A DNA stretch of 23,812 nucleotides from Clostridia bacterium (GTDB lineage: Bacteria; Bacillota; Clostridia; Peptostreptococcales; Anaerovoracaceae), in assembly GCA_900754795.1 (NCBI GenBank), contig CAAEEA010000075.1, positions 1-23,812 of the forward strand, in the 5' to 3' direction. Below, one piece after another: positions 1 to 8,225 of the stretch. A program made the position numbers and the translations under genes. Every line of letters begins with the position of its first letter. Position 1 is the first letter of the stretch. Under the pieces are notes generated by a model that worked only from the letters and a program-made list of their open reading frames with translations, ran no database searches and was not told where the DNA came from.

Positions 1-128
1 AAATCAATCTTACATAAAGAGTTGATGAAAAACAAATTTCGTTAAAGGAAGATACATCTGGAAGTTAGTTTTTCATTTCAAGTTAAAATATGGTGTACAA
101 TCTTCACAAAGAATTACAGGTCATGCAC

Positions 129-157
129 TTGTACCACAGACAAAAAAATGATATAAT
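129..157 (+). promoter_or_regulatory. Promoter of the radC-mre cluster
   Basis: A -35 box TTGTAC (129-134) and a perfect -10 box TATAAT (152-157) are separated by 17 bases. The -10 is preceded by TGA, an extended -10. Transcription would begin near 164, giving a leader of about 80 bases that contains the small palindrome CGGTCAGACCG (182-192). Bases 1-128 are AT-rich and I see no gene or clear signal in them. Function is inferred from sequence only. Confidence 0.7.
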
Positions 158-244
158 ATCTGCCGATAATAGGCTTTTCGACGGTCAGACCGCGGGTTCC
201 AAAGAGAAATAAGTTTTGCTTTTCCTGTTAGAAAGGAGAAGACA

Positions 245-922
245 ATGAAGATGAAATCTCTCCCGGAACTTGAACGTCCGGTGGAAAAATGTATTTCACA
301 CGGGATAGAGAGCCTGTCAAACGGAGAACTTATAGCATTGCTTATCAATACGGGCACAAAGGACCGTTCAGCCAGGGAACTGGCGGATGAAGTGCTGGCG
401 TCAGACAGCTCCGGGCTGATGCACCTCAGAGAAAGTTCTGCGGAAGAACTGATGAGTATAAGAGGAATAGGAAGGTCCAAAGCCGCAAGAATAATGGCGG
501 CCGTGGAACTGGGCCGGAGAATGTCGGCCACGCCTTTCAGGAGCGGCATGACTGTTGAGAATGACGAGGATATAGCCGGTCTTCTCATGGAAGAAATGCG
601 TTATCTCAATAAAGAAACTTTCAAAGCCGTACTTCTCAGCTCCAAAGGCGGAGTGATATCAGTGGAGACTGTTTCTGTAGGAGAGTTAAACAGCACCGTC
701 GTCCATCCCAGAGAAGTGTTCAGCGCGGCTGTCCGAAAGAGCGCCGCGGCTGTTGTGTTCGTTCATAACCATCCCAGCGGTGATCCAAGACCGAGCGGCG
801 AGGATATCGCCACTACCAGGAGACTGGCCGAATGCGGAGAGCTTCTGGGGATACGCGTCGTAGATCATCTGATCATAGGGGATGGCAAGTATATAAGTAT
901 GAGAGCTATGGGAAAAATATAA
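245..922 (+). CDS. radC: RadC family JAB/MPN-domain protein
   Basis: 225 residues, the usual RadC length. The N-terminal part (residues about 1-95) has the LPELERPVEK opening and a helix-hairpin-helix-like segment (IRGIGRSKAARI). The C-terminal JAB/MPN domain has the family motif HNHPSGDPRPSGED, with putative metal ligands H174, H176 and D187, and ends in DHLIIGDGKY. RadC was once called a DNA repair protein; its true role is unsettled and it is best described as a probable metal-dependent JAMM-fold protein. The start is supported by AAAGGAG just upstream. It is the first gene of the cell-shape cluster, and mreB begins 17 bases after its stop. radC next to mreBCD is the order known from Bacillus subtilis and other Firmicutes. 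Confidence 0.95.
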   Translation: MKMKSLPELERPVEKCISHGIESLSNGELIALLINTGTKDRSARELADEVLASDSSGLMHLRESSAEELMSIRGIGRSKAARIMAAVELGRRMSATPFRSGMTVENDEDIAGLLMEEMRYLNKETFKAVLLSSKGGVISVETVSVGELNSTVVHPREVFSAAVRKSAAAVVFVHNHPSGDPRPSGEDIATTRRLAECGELLGIRVVDHLIIGDGKYISMRAMGKI

Positions 923-939
923 AAATGAGGTGGCATAAG

Positions 940-1995
940 ATGTGCGGTTTTTTTGCAGCAAAAGATATGGGAATCGATCTTGGGACAGCTAACACGCTGA
1001 TATATGTAAAGGATACGGGAATAGTGCTCAATGAGCCTTCCGTGATAGCGGTGGATACCGAGTCATCAAAGATACTGGCAGTCGGAGTAGAGGCAAAAGC
1101 CATGCTGGGCAAGGCGCCGAGGAATATTTCGGTTATCAGGCCTCTGCAGGACGGCGTTATTTCTGATTTTGACAAGACGGCCGATATGCTCAAGACATTT
1201 ATTGAGCGGGCCATGGGACAGAAGAAAATGAGAAACTACCGTGTGGCTGTCGGGGTACCTACAGGCGTTACCGAAGTGGAAAAGCGCGCGGTAGAAGAAG
1301 TGGTGCGCCAGATGGGAGCCACGGAGGTCTATATACTTGAAGAACCTATGGCGGCGGCTATCGGCGCCGGGCTTCCCGTAGACGGAACTACCGGATGCAT
1401 GATAGCAGACATCGGAGGAGGAACCACCGATGTGGCGATAATAGCTCTCGGAGGCGTTGTTGCGAGCACTTCCATCAGACATGCCGGTGACAAATTCAAT
1501 GAGGCCATAATACAGTATATAAGAAAACGTCATGCGCTCCTGATCGGAGACAGGACGGCGGAAGATCTCAAGATAAATCTGGGCTGCGCCTGTATGGATG
1601 AGGACGAGATGGGCAATGAGATCATCAAGACCATGAACGCCCGGGGCCGCGATATAATCTCGGGACTTCCGAAGACACTGGAGATAACAAACAAGGATAT
1701 GATGATCGCTCTGCAGGAGTCCATGGACATAGTCATAGACGCCATCAAGACGACCATAGAAAAAGCGCCGCCTGAGATTGCGGCAGATATAGCCGAAAAC
1801 GGAATGATGCTCTCAGGAGGCGGAGCCAACATCCATAATCTTGATAAACTCATCAAGAAAAAGACAGATATGGACGTTGTGATTGCCGAAAATTCTTTCG
1901 AGGCGGTAGCTCAGGGAACGGGAAAAGCTCTCGAAGATGTGGAAAAACTGAAGATCTATACAAGAAAATCAAAACGAAGGGGAACCGAAAATTAA
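940..1995 (+). CDS. mreB: Rod shape-determining protein MreB (bacterial actin)
   Basis: 351 residues, normal for MreB. MreB polymerises under the membrane and directs the elongasome that inserts lateral peptidoglycan. Visible actin-fold motifs are phosphate-1 (DLGTANT, residues 13-19), phosphate-2 (DIGGGTTD, 157-164) and the adenosine segment LSGGGANIHNLDKL near residue 310. The reading frame is open further upstream and also has ATG at 925, but I chose 940 because GAGGTGG ends 7 bases before it and the protein then starts directly at the conserved core. MreB normally has Glu after GGGTT; here it is Asp164. The short MCGFFAAKD leader is probably not the long amphipathic helix of Gram-negative MreB. 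mreC starts 4 bases downstream. Confidence 0.97.
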   Translation: MCGFFAAKDMGIDLGTANTLIYVKDTGIVLNEPSVIAVDTESSKILAVGVEAKAMLGKAPRNISVIRPLQDGVISDFDKTADMLKTFIERAMGQKKMRNYRVAVGVPTGVTEVEKRAVEEVVRQMGATEVYILEEPMAAAIGAGLPVDGTTGCMIADIGGGTTDVAIIALGGVVASTSIRHAGDKFNEAIIQYIRKRHALLIGDRTAEDLKINLGCACMDEDEMGNEIIKTMNARGRDIISGLPKTLEITNKDMMIALQESMDIVIDAIKTTIEKAPPEIAADIAENGMMLSGGGANIHNLDKLIKKKTDMDVVIAENSFEAVAQGTGKALEDVEKLKIYTRKSKRRGTEN

Positions 1996-1998
1996 ACG

Positions 1999-2817
1999 AT
2001 GAAATGGATAAGAGAACATAAACTCATAGCGGGCCTTTTATCATTGCTTATAATTCTGGCGCTGATTTTTGCGCTGTCAGTGACTACCGGTTTCGGAGAA
2101 GGTTCTTTTTCCGCGTTCATAAACAATGGGGCTTCTAAAGTCGTTTCTTTCCTGTCTTCCGCGGGAGGAGAGATCAGAGACGGCGCGGGGGGAATATTTG
2201 CCGGAAACCAGCTTCGTGAGCGTATCGAGGAGCTTGAAGAAGAAAACGGGGAACTTGAAAGACAGCTGGCTCAGGCAAAGCTTGATGAAGAAGAAATGGA
2301 GCAGCTGCTGGAACTGGCGCGCATACTCGACTATGATTATACGAGCCAGACTTTTGACGTGGTAAGCGCCAATGTTGCTTTTGAAGACGGTTCTAACTGG
2401 AACGCAGTGTTTACAATAGACAGAGGAACGGAATCAGGCATAGAAGCAGGTGATACCGTCGTAGACGGAGACGGACTTGTGGGTTTTGTTGCCGACGCGG
2501 GAGAAGGCTGGGCTAAGGTGCGTCCCGCGATATCAACTGACGAAACACTGAGCTTCAGACTTGCAAGAGATTCAGGTCAGCTTGGTATCGTTTCCGGAAA
2601 CTCTGAGGGAATCTTTTCCGGATATATGCTCGATGATGAGTCGACGGTAGTTGAAGGCGACATTATAATAAGCTCCGGCATGGGATCATGTCCGAGAGGC
2701 ATAGAAATAGGCAGCGTAAGATCCGTTTCATATAACAGCAACAGGCTCATTCGCGAAATAACCGTTGAGCCTGCGGTGGATTTTAAAAGTCTCAGGAAAG
2801 TAGCGGTGATAGTATGA
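1999..2817 (+). CDS. mreC: Rod shape-determining protein MreC
   Basis: 272 residues with the MreC layout. A short basic N-terminus is followed by one membrane helix (residues about 9-30), then a charged coiled coil (about 70-105, rich in Glu and Leu), then the paired beta-barrel domain (about 115-270). That domain includes the NWNAVFTIDRG and GLVGFV segments typical of the family. MreC is a bitopic protein that lies outside the membrane and links MreB/MreD to the penicillin-binding proteins. It starts 4 bases after mreB. Its stop overlaps the mreD start (ATGA), a sign of translational coupling. Confidence 0.95.
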   Translation: MKWIREHKLIAGLLSLLIILALIFALSVTTGFGEGSFSAFINNGASKVVSFLSSAGGEIRDGAGGIFAGNQLRERIEELEEENGELERQLAQAKLDEEEMEQLLELARILDYDYTSQTFDVVSANVAFEDGSNWNAVFTIDRGTESGIEAGDTVVDGDGLVGFVADAGEGWAKVRPAISTDETLSFRLARDSGQLGIVSGNSEGIFSGYMLDDESTVVEGDIIISSGMGSCPRGIEIGSVRSVSYNSNRLIREITVEPAVDFKSLRKVAVIV

Positions 2818-3314
2818 GATACTGGAAAGCGGGGATAATTTTTCTGATCGCGTTTTTTATCCAGCCCTCTCTGCTGAATATGATAAATATCGGAGGATAT
2901 ACTCCTAATCTGCTGCTTTGTCTGACAGTAATTTTTTCATTTCTTTATGAAAAAGAATATTACGGGCCGCTGCTTGGAGCCGTATCGGGACTTCTGTATG
3001 ACATATGCTACAGTTATGTCATAGGGCCGACAGCTATAGCCCTGCTTCTTACCGCTGTGATAGTCATGGCTCTGCGCCAGTACGCCAATGTGGAAAATAT
3101 CATCAGCATGTGGGTGGTATCTGTCCTGTCATTCTTGTCATACTATCTGATCAACTGGATACTCTACAAGATAACGGGAAGTCCCGAAGGGATTCTCTAC
3201 GCCCTTTCCCATTCTGTGTGGACGATCGTTTATTCAATGGCGGTGATAACTGCCATGTACATTCTGATGATACGCAAAGTAGACAGATACCACAAAGACA
3301 GGTACTATAAATGA
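2814..3314 (+). CDS. mreD: Rod shape-determining membrane protein MreD
   Basis: 166 residues, strongly hydrophobic, with about five predicted membrane helices. The N-terminal RYWKAGIIFLIAFFIQPSL and the internal GGYTPNLLLCLTVIFSF are typical of MreD. MreD is the polytopic partner of MreC in the elongation complex. It overlaps mreC by four bases (ATGA) and overlaps mrdA in the same way, so the three are almost certainly translated from one message. Family sequence conservation is low, so the call rests on hydrophobic pattern plus position between mreC and PBP2. Confidence 0.9.
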   Translation: MRYWKAGIIFLIAFFIQPSLLNMINIGGYTPNLLLCLTVIFSFLYEKEYYGPLLGAVSGLLYDICYSYVIGPTAIALLLTAVIVMALRQYANVENIISMWVVSVLSFLSYYLINWILYKITGSPEGILYALSHSVWTIVYSMAVITAMYILMIRKVDRYHKDRYYK

Positions 3315-6058
3315 ACAAACGACTACTGAATTCAAGATTTTATCAGATACTGGCTGTTATGATAGTCCTCGTGCTCATTTTGTGCGTGAGGCTTTTTGTG
3401 CTGACCGTAATACAGAAAGACGAATGGACAACCGCCGCCGAAAATCAGAATACAAAAGAAATAACAACTCTCGCGCCGCGCGGCAAGATCCTGGACAGGT
3501 ACGGAAGAGAGATAGCGACTAACAAGCAGATGTTTACGCTGACCTTTAATGTCAGCGGACTTTCCACAGAAGAGATCAATAAGACCGCCTACAGTCTGAT
3601 ACAGATACTTGAAGAAAACGATGATGAATATGTAGATAATTTTCCTATAAAGATCTCAGGGGATAACTACAGATATACTTTTGACGATGAAAAAAGAGAA
3701 TGGCTTGAAGACAGGGGATATCCGGACGATTTTACGGCGGAACAGGCATTTAACGCCCTGAGAAGTCAGTATGAGATCGATCCTCAGCTGGACAGATACG
3801 AGGCGGCTGACATTCTCCAGGGTACATACGGAGTGTATCCGCCTATCAACGTCCGCAGCATGACTTACACTTATGACACGAAAAAAGAACAGTTCCTTGA
3901 AAAATACGGTCTCGACACTGACCTGAGCGCTTACGAGGCATTTGTGCAGCTCAGGAAGACTTTTAAGATAGATCCGGAACTTTCCGATTCCGAGGCACGC
4001 AAGATATTCAGGATAAGAGAAGAAATTCAGACTCTCGGATATAACAGGTATCTCTCGGCTACGGTGGCAGAGGATATTTCTGAAGACACGCTCATTTATG
4101 TTGAGGAGAGGTCATCGGAGCTCAGAGGAGTAGAGATAGCCTCAGACACTGTAAGATACTATCCAAACGGGTCAACTCTGGCTCATGTGGTCGGATATAT
4201 GGGAAGCATTTCTGATTATCAGTATGAGGAATATGTGACCGAAAAGGGTTACAACGCCGATGATCTCATAGGTAAAGACGGTATAGAAGCTTCTATGGAG
4301 TCTTATCTGAAAGGTACAGACGGCGTTACACGCGTCCGCGTTGACAGTTCCGGCAACTACATTGACACTATCAGCGAGACGGAACCTGTTGCGGGGCAGA
4401 ACGTTTATCTGACCGTAGATCTGGATTTGCAGAAAGTGGCCGAAGACGCCCTGAAGCAGGGAATAGAGTCCACGGCCAGCGGTACTTCCTTTAAGAGCAA
4501 GTACGGCAATGTGGGAATGTCAAGGTTCTCAAACTGCGCCTCCGGAGCCGTGGTGGCGATCGAAGTTGAAACGGGAGATGTGCTTGCCATGGCCAGCTAT
4601 CCTGATTTTGACCCTAACATATTCGCGGAGGGAATTTCAACTGAGGACTGGGAATCTGTTCAGAGCACCAATCCGAGAGATTATCTGGCGCCGACGCCTC
4701 TGTATAACTCAGCGACCAAAGCGTCTGTACAGCCGGGATCCACTTTTAAGCCGGTAACGGCGGTGGCGGCTCTCCAGTGCGGTCTCGATCCTAATATGAG
4801 TATCAGAGACAGAGGTCACATAGATATAGGCGGAAGGTCTTTCGGCTGCAGCGCGTGGAACAGCTATCGCGGTACTCACGGGTCGCTTACTCTGCGTACC
4901 GGAATACAGAATTCGTGCAACTATTATTTCTACTGCATTGCGACCAATACAGACTGGGGAACCGGAGCTTCCCTGGGATTCAGCGAAGACATAAGCATAG
5001 AGAAGATAATGGAAGTGGCTCAGGAGTTCGGTCTTGGTCAGGAGACGGGAATAGAGCTTGACGAAGTTACCACTCCTCTCGCTTCGGCAGAGAGAAAAAT
5101 GGAAGCCACAAAGAACTCGCTCTGGAGTTATCTTTACAGCAACGCCATAAGATACTGGCCGGAATCTGTCGTGGAAGACGAAGAAGCGCTGAGAAAGGAT
5201 CTCGATACTATCACAGACTGGATAGAGGAAAATCCGGGAAGAGGAGAGATAATCGAGAGAATAAAGGCTCAGACCCAGGTGTCAGAAGACAGCGTAGAGA
5301 CTGTAGCGGATATATGCAAGTATTCATATTTTAATCAGGCTCAGTGGACGGTGGGAGATGAGTTCAATATTTCCATCGGACAGGGAGATAACGCCTACAC
5401 CCCGCTTCAGATGGCAAGATACGCGGCTACCCTCGGAAACTACGGCGTCAGGAATCAGGTCAGCATTGTAAAAGGTATAGAGGGAGAAGGCGAGACTGTC
5501 AAGGAAGAGCCATATACCATAGATGTGGAGAAAGAGGATATGGATGAAGTACTGGCCGGTATGAGGCTGGTAGCCAGCCGCGGAACTCTTGCAGCGACCT
5601 TCGGCAGATTCCCTATAGAGGTGGCCGGTAAGACCGGAACCGCCGAAAGATCGGGATATATCAATCCTGTGGACGAGGTGGGATATGTAAAAGAGCATCT
5701 TTCTTCCATAGCGCCGGGCGTTTCATGGAATGAAGTTGAGGAGCTTATAGGCGACCTGATGCTCGAAGACCCTGAAAGCTATCCTACAGAAAATGACGCG
5801 GTAGATGACGCTGTCATCAAGGCGAGCGGAAACAAGATAACACAGTCAGATATAGATCAGTTCAAAGACACTTATGACGAGTTCGCCTGGGTAGTGACGC
5901 TTGCTCCGGCAGATGATCCTAAGATCGCCGTTGTGGTAATGCTGGTGCAGGGAGGAATCTCCTCCAACGCGGCGCCGGTAGCCAGAGAGATAATAGGAGA
6001 GTATCTCCAGGTAGACAGCGATTACGAAGAAGCTGATTTTGAAACAAAGATGCAGTAA
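3311..6058 (+). CDS. mrdA: Penicillin-binding protein 2 (elongation transpeptidase)
   Basis: 915 residues, clearly longer than PBP2 of Escherichia coli (about 630). It is a class B PBP that cross-links lateral-wall peptidoglycan with RodA and MreBCD. An N-terminal membrane anchor (residues about 11-34) is followed by the pedestal/dimerisation region and then the transpeptidase domain. The three active-site motifs are intact: S477-T-F-K480, S535-C-N537 and K774-T-G-T777. The extra length comes from three places: a tandem duplication in the pedestal region (residues 122-169 and 186-233), an acidic insert before the GDEFNISIGQG segment (about 591-680), and an insert of about 80 residues just after KTGT (about 781-860). 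It overlaps mreD by four bases. No rodA is seen in the window. Confidence 0.95.
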   Translation: MNKRLLNSRFYQILAVMIVLVLILCVRLFVLTVIQKDEWTTAAENQNTKEITTLAPRGKILDRYGREIATNKQMFTLTFNVSGLSTEEINKTAYSLIQILEENDDEYVDNFPIKISGDNYRYTFDDEKREWLEDRGYPDDFTAEQAFNALRSQYEIDPQLDRYEAADILQGTYGVYPPINVRSMTYTYDTKKEQFLEKYGLDTDLSAYEAFVQLRKTFKIDPELSDSEARKIFRIREEIQTLGYNRYLSATVAEDISEDTLIYVEERSSELRGVEIASDTVRYYPNGSTLAHVVGYMGSISDYQYEEYVTEKGYNADDLIGKDGIEASMESYLKGTDGVTRVRVDSSGNYIDTISETEPVAGQNVYLTVDLDLQKVAEDALKQGIESTASGTSFKSKYGNVGMSRFSNCASGAVVAIEVETGDVLAMASYPDFDPNIFAEGISTEDWESVQSTNPRDYLAPTPLYNSATKASVQPGSTFKPVTAVAALQCGLDPNMSIRDRGHIDIGGRSFGCSAWNSYRGTHGSLTLRTGIQNSCNYYFYCIATNTDWGTGASLGFSEDISIEKIMEVAQEFGLGQETGIELDEVTTPLASAERKMEATKNSLWSYLYSNAIRYWPESVVEDEEALRKDLDTITDWIEENPGRGEIIERIKAQTQVSEDSVETVADICKYSYFNQAQWTVGDEFNISIGQGDNAYTPLQMARYAATLGNYGVRNQVSIVKGIEGEGETVKEEPYTIDVEKEDMDEVLAGMRLVASRGTLAATFGRFPIEVAGKTGTAERSGYINPVDEVGYVKEHLSSIAPGVSWNEVEELIGDLMLEDPESYPTENDAVDDAVIKASGNKITQSDIDQFKDTYDEFAWVVTLAPADDPKIAVVVMLVQGGISSNAAPVAREIIGEYLQVDSDYEEADFETKMQ

Positions 6059-6081
6059 CTGAAAATAAGAGGAGGAACACC

Positions 6082-6825
6082 ATGGGAAAGGCGATAGTAG
6101 TCGCTTCCGGAAAAGGAGGAACCGGAAAAACCATGTTTACCGCCAACCTGGGGACTACACTGGCCAGACAGGGGCACAAAGTAGTCCTCATAGATCTGGA
6201 TAACGGCCTCAGGAATCTGGATCTTTATCTCGGCATGGAAAACAATATAGTTTACGATGTAAACGATGTCCTCACCGGCATGTGCAGGATCAGACAGGCT
6301 CTGATAAAAGTCAAATCGTGCCCGGGACTTTACTTTATGGCGGCTTCTCCCCAGAAATCAGACGGAGAGATAACGCCTCTCCACATAAAAGTTCTCTGTG
6401 AAAAGCTTAAAAAGAAATATGATTATATAATAATAGATTCTCCGGCTGGCATAGATGACGGCATGGTCATAGCCACGGGAGGATGCGATATGGCAGTGAT
6501 AGTGGTGACGCCGGAGTACGCGTCTTTACGTAACGCCGATACGGTGAGAAGAACCATAGAGGCTCAGGGAGTAAAGAATATAGCCTATGTGGTAAACAGG
6601 ATAGACCTTAAATTGATAGAAACGGGCAAAGCGCCTACTTTTGATGAAGTGGTGAGGGATATACGTGACAAGATCGTCGGGATAATCCAGGAAGACGAGA
6701 ACATTCATGTTTCGACTAATCTGGGCATACCTATCGTTTCTGTCGAGGAGACTTATATTTCCAGGAGCTTTATGGCGATGGCTCTCAGGATAAAGCGCAT
6801 GTTGTCAGATGAACAAAGAGACTGA
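6082..6825 (+). CDS. minD: Septum site-determining ATPase MinD
   Basis: 247 residues, slightly shorter than usual (about 265). It is a ParA/MinD-type ATPase that normally dimerises on the membrane with ATP and carries the division inhibitor MinC. The deviant Walker A KGGTGKT has signature K11 and K16. Switch residues D38 and D40 lie in DLDNGLRNLD, the MinD-specific motif, and Walker B is IIIDSPAG. The C-terminus FMAMALRIKRML could form the membrane-binding amphipathic helix but is followed by a polar tail. An AGGAGG site precedes the start. It sits 23 bases after PBP2. Neither minC nor minE is nearby, although minC usually precedes minD in this locus. A MinD-like paralogue with another partner is possible. 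Confidence 0.88.
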   Translation: MGKAIVVASGKGGTGKTMFTANLGTTLARQGHKVVLIDLDNGLRNLDLYLGMENNIVYDVNDVLTGMCRIRQALIKVKSCPGLYFMAASPQKSDGEITPLHIKVLCEKLKKKYDYIIIDSPAGIDDGMVIATGGCDMAVIVVTPEYASLRNADTVRRTIEAQGVKNIAYVVNRIDLKLIETGKAPTFDEVVRDIRDKIVGIIQEDENIHVSTNLGIPIVSVEETYISRSFMAMALRIKRMLSDEQRD

Positions 6826-6826
6826 A

Positions 6827-8170
6827 ATGGAACCAAAAAATATCATGTTTGAGACCATGCCGGTGAACAGGCTGTTTTTCAAATGCGCTGTTCCCAACAT
6901 GATAAGCATGGCCGTAATATCACTTTATACAATAGCCGACGGAATTTTCGTCGGCCATTTTATAGGCGCTGAAGCTTTGGCTGCCGTCAACATCGTAATG
7001 CCGGTAATAATGATCAGTTTCGCGCTGTCCGATATGATTGCGATCGGATCTTCGGTACAGATAGCCATCAGACTTGGCAAGAAAAAAGAAAAAGAAGCCT
7101 GTGTGATTTTTTCAGTCTGCACGGCGCTGATAGTGATGATCGCGTGTGTTATGGGACTGGCGGGTTTTTTCGGAGCCGGAGGCATACTCGCTCTCATGGG
7201 AGCAGACGGAGAAGTTACGTCTCTTGCCGAAGAGTATATCAGGGTATATGCCGTGTTTGCGCCTCTGATCATGGTGTATTTCGCCGTGGACAATTATCTT
7301 CGCATCTGCGGCTGTGTCCGTTACAGTATGGCTATCAATGTTTCCACTGCTCTGCTCAATATTGTTCTTGATTTTGTATTTATCGGCGTACTCGGCTGGG
7401 GAGTGTGGTCCGCGGCGTTTGCCACCTGTATCGGTCTGACCGCGGGAACAGTGATGGGATACGCGCCGTTTATACGCAAAAAACTTCCGCTCAGGTTTAC
7501 GCGGGGCAGAGCCGGACGGGGAGCGCTTCTGAATATCGTTTATAACGGATCTTCAGAATTCTTTTCCAATATCGCCGGGTCTGTCCTTATGATAATATTT
7601 AACAGCGTGCTTCTGAGGCTTTCAGGTTCGCTGGCTGTAGCGGCTTTTTCGGTGGTGATGTATATAGACAGCGTGGTGATCTCTGCTCTTTACGGTATAA
7701 CGGATTCCATGCAGCCCGCTATCAGTTACTGTTACGGAGCCGGGCTGAAACATCGGATGATGGCGGTTGAAAAACGCGTTTTGGCAGCGTGCGCTGTTAT
7801 ATGTCTGCTCACTTTTATCGTAATGAGGACAGGGGGAGAATATCTTATGTCCCTGTTCATAAAAGAAGACGACGATATGCTTCTTGCCATGAGTACGAGA
7901 GCTATGGAACTATTCTCTTTCACATATTTTATATGCTGGATAGGACAGAGCATGAGCGAGTTTTTTACTGCGGTAAACAGACCGGGAATTTCTCTCACAA
8001 TCTCAATGGGGCGCTCTCTGTTTTACCCGTCGCTGATGATGTTTATACTTGTAAGCCATATGGGACTTGACGGGGTATGGCTGACGTCTCCTTTTGCCGG
8101 AATTTTAACTGCCGTGACCGCGACGTGCTTTTTTATAAGGTTTCTGCGCCGGGAATATCTGTACCTGTAA
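6827..8170 (+). CDS. MATE family multidrug/cation antiporter
   Basis: About 447 residues with twelve hydrophobic segments in two similar halves, the size and pattern of MATE (multi antimicrobial extrusion) transporters. These use a sodium or proton gradient to export cationic drugs or metabolites. Family-like segments include PNMISMAVISLYTIADGIFVGHFIG near the N-terminus and, in the second half, GITDSMQPAISYCYGAG. Substrate cannot be told. Two starts are possible. ATG at 6809 lies inside minD and has no ribosome site; ATG at 6827 has the weak purine tract AAAGAG and makes the protein begin MEPKNIMFETMP. I prefer 6827. It is the last gene of the cluster and ends 5 bases before a strong terminator hairpin. 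Confidence 0.92.
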   Translation: MEPKNIMFETMPVNRLFFKCAVPNMISMAVISLYTIADGIFVGHFIGAEALAAVNIVMPVIMISFALSDMIAIGSSVQIAIRLGKKKEKEACVIFSVCTALIVMIACVMGLAGFFGAGGILALMGADGEVTSLAEEYIRVYAVFAPLIMVYFAVDNYLRICGCVRYSMAINVSTALLNIVLDFVFIGVLGWGVWSAAFATCIGLTAGTVMGYAPFIRKKLPLRFTRGRAGRGALLNIVYNGSSEFFSNIAGSVLMIIFNSVLLRLSGSLAVAAFSVVMYIDSVVISALYGITDSMQPAISYCYGAGLKHRMMAVEKRVLAACAVICLLTFIVMRTGGEYLMSLFIKEDDDMLLAMSTRAMELFSFTYFICWIGQSMSEFFTAVNRPGISLTISMGRSLFYPSLMMFILVSHMGLDGVWLTSPFAGILTAVTATCFFIRFLRREYLYL

Positions 8171-8175
8171 AAAAA

Positions 8176-8210
8176 GTGTCTCAAAAGCCGCTTACGCGGT
8201 TTTGAGACAC
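8176..8210. terminator. Bidirectional intrinsic terminator (MATE / dehydrogenase)
   Basis: The left arm GTGTCTCAAAA (8176-8186) pairs with TTTTGAGACAC (8200-8210). CCGC (8188-8191) pairs with GCGG (8196-8199) around a TTAC loop, leaving one bulged G at 8187. A-rich sequence lies before it and CTTTTTA after it. It can therefore end the plus-strand cell-shape cluster and the minus-strand dehydrogenase, which converge here. Confidence 0.9.
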
Positions 8211-8225
8211 TGTCTTTTTATGTTT

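Noticed and set aside
182..192. SOS (LexA) box upstream of radC
   Set aside because: CGGTCAGACCG is a palindrome but does not match the Firmicutes LexA site CGAAC-N4-GTTCG.
832..939. Upstream extension of MreB, including ATG at 925
   Set aside because: It overlaps radC or lacks a ribosome site, whereas ATG 940 has GAGGTGG at a good distance and gives a normal-length protein.
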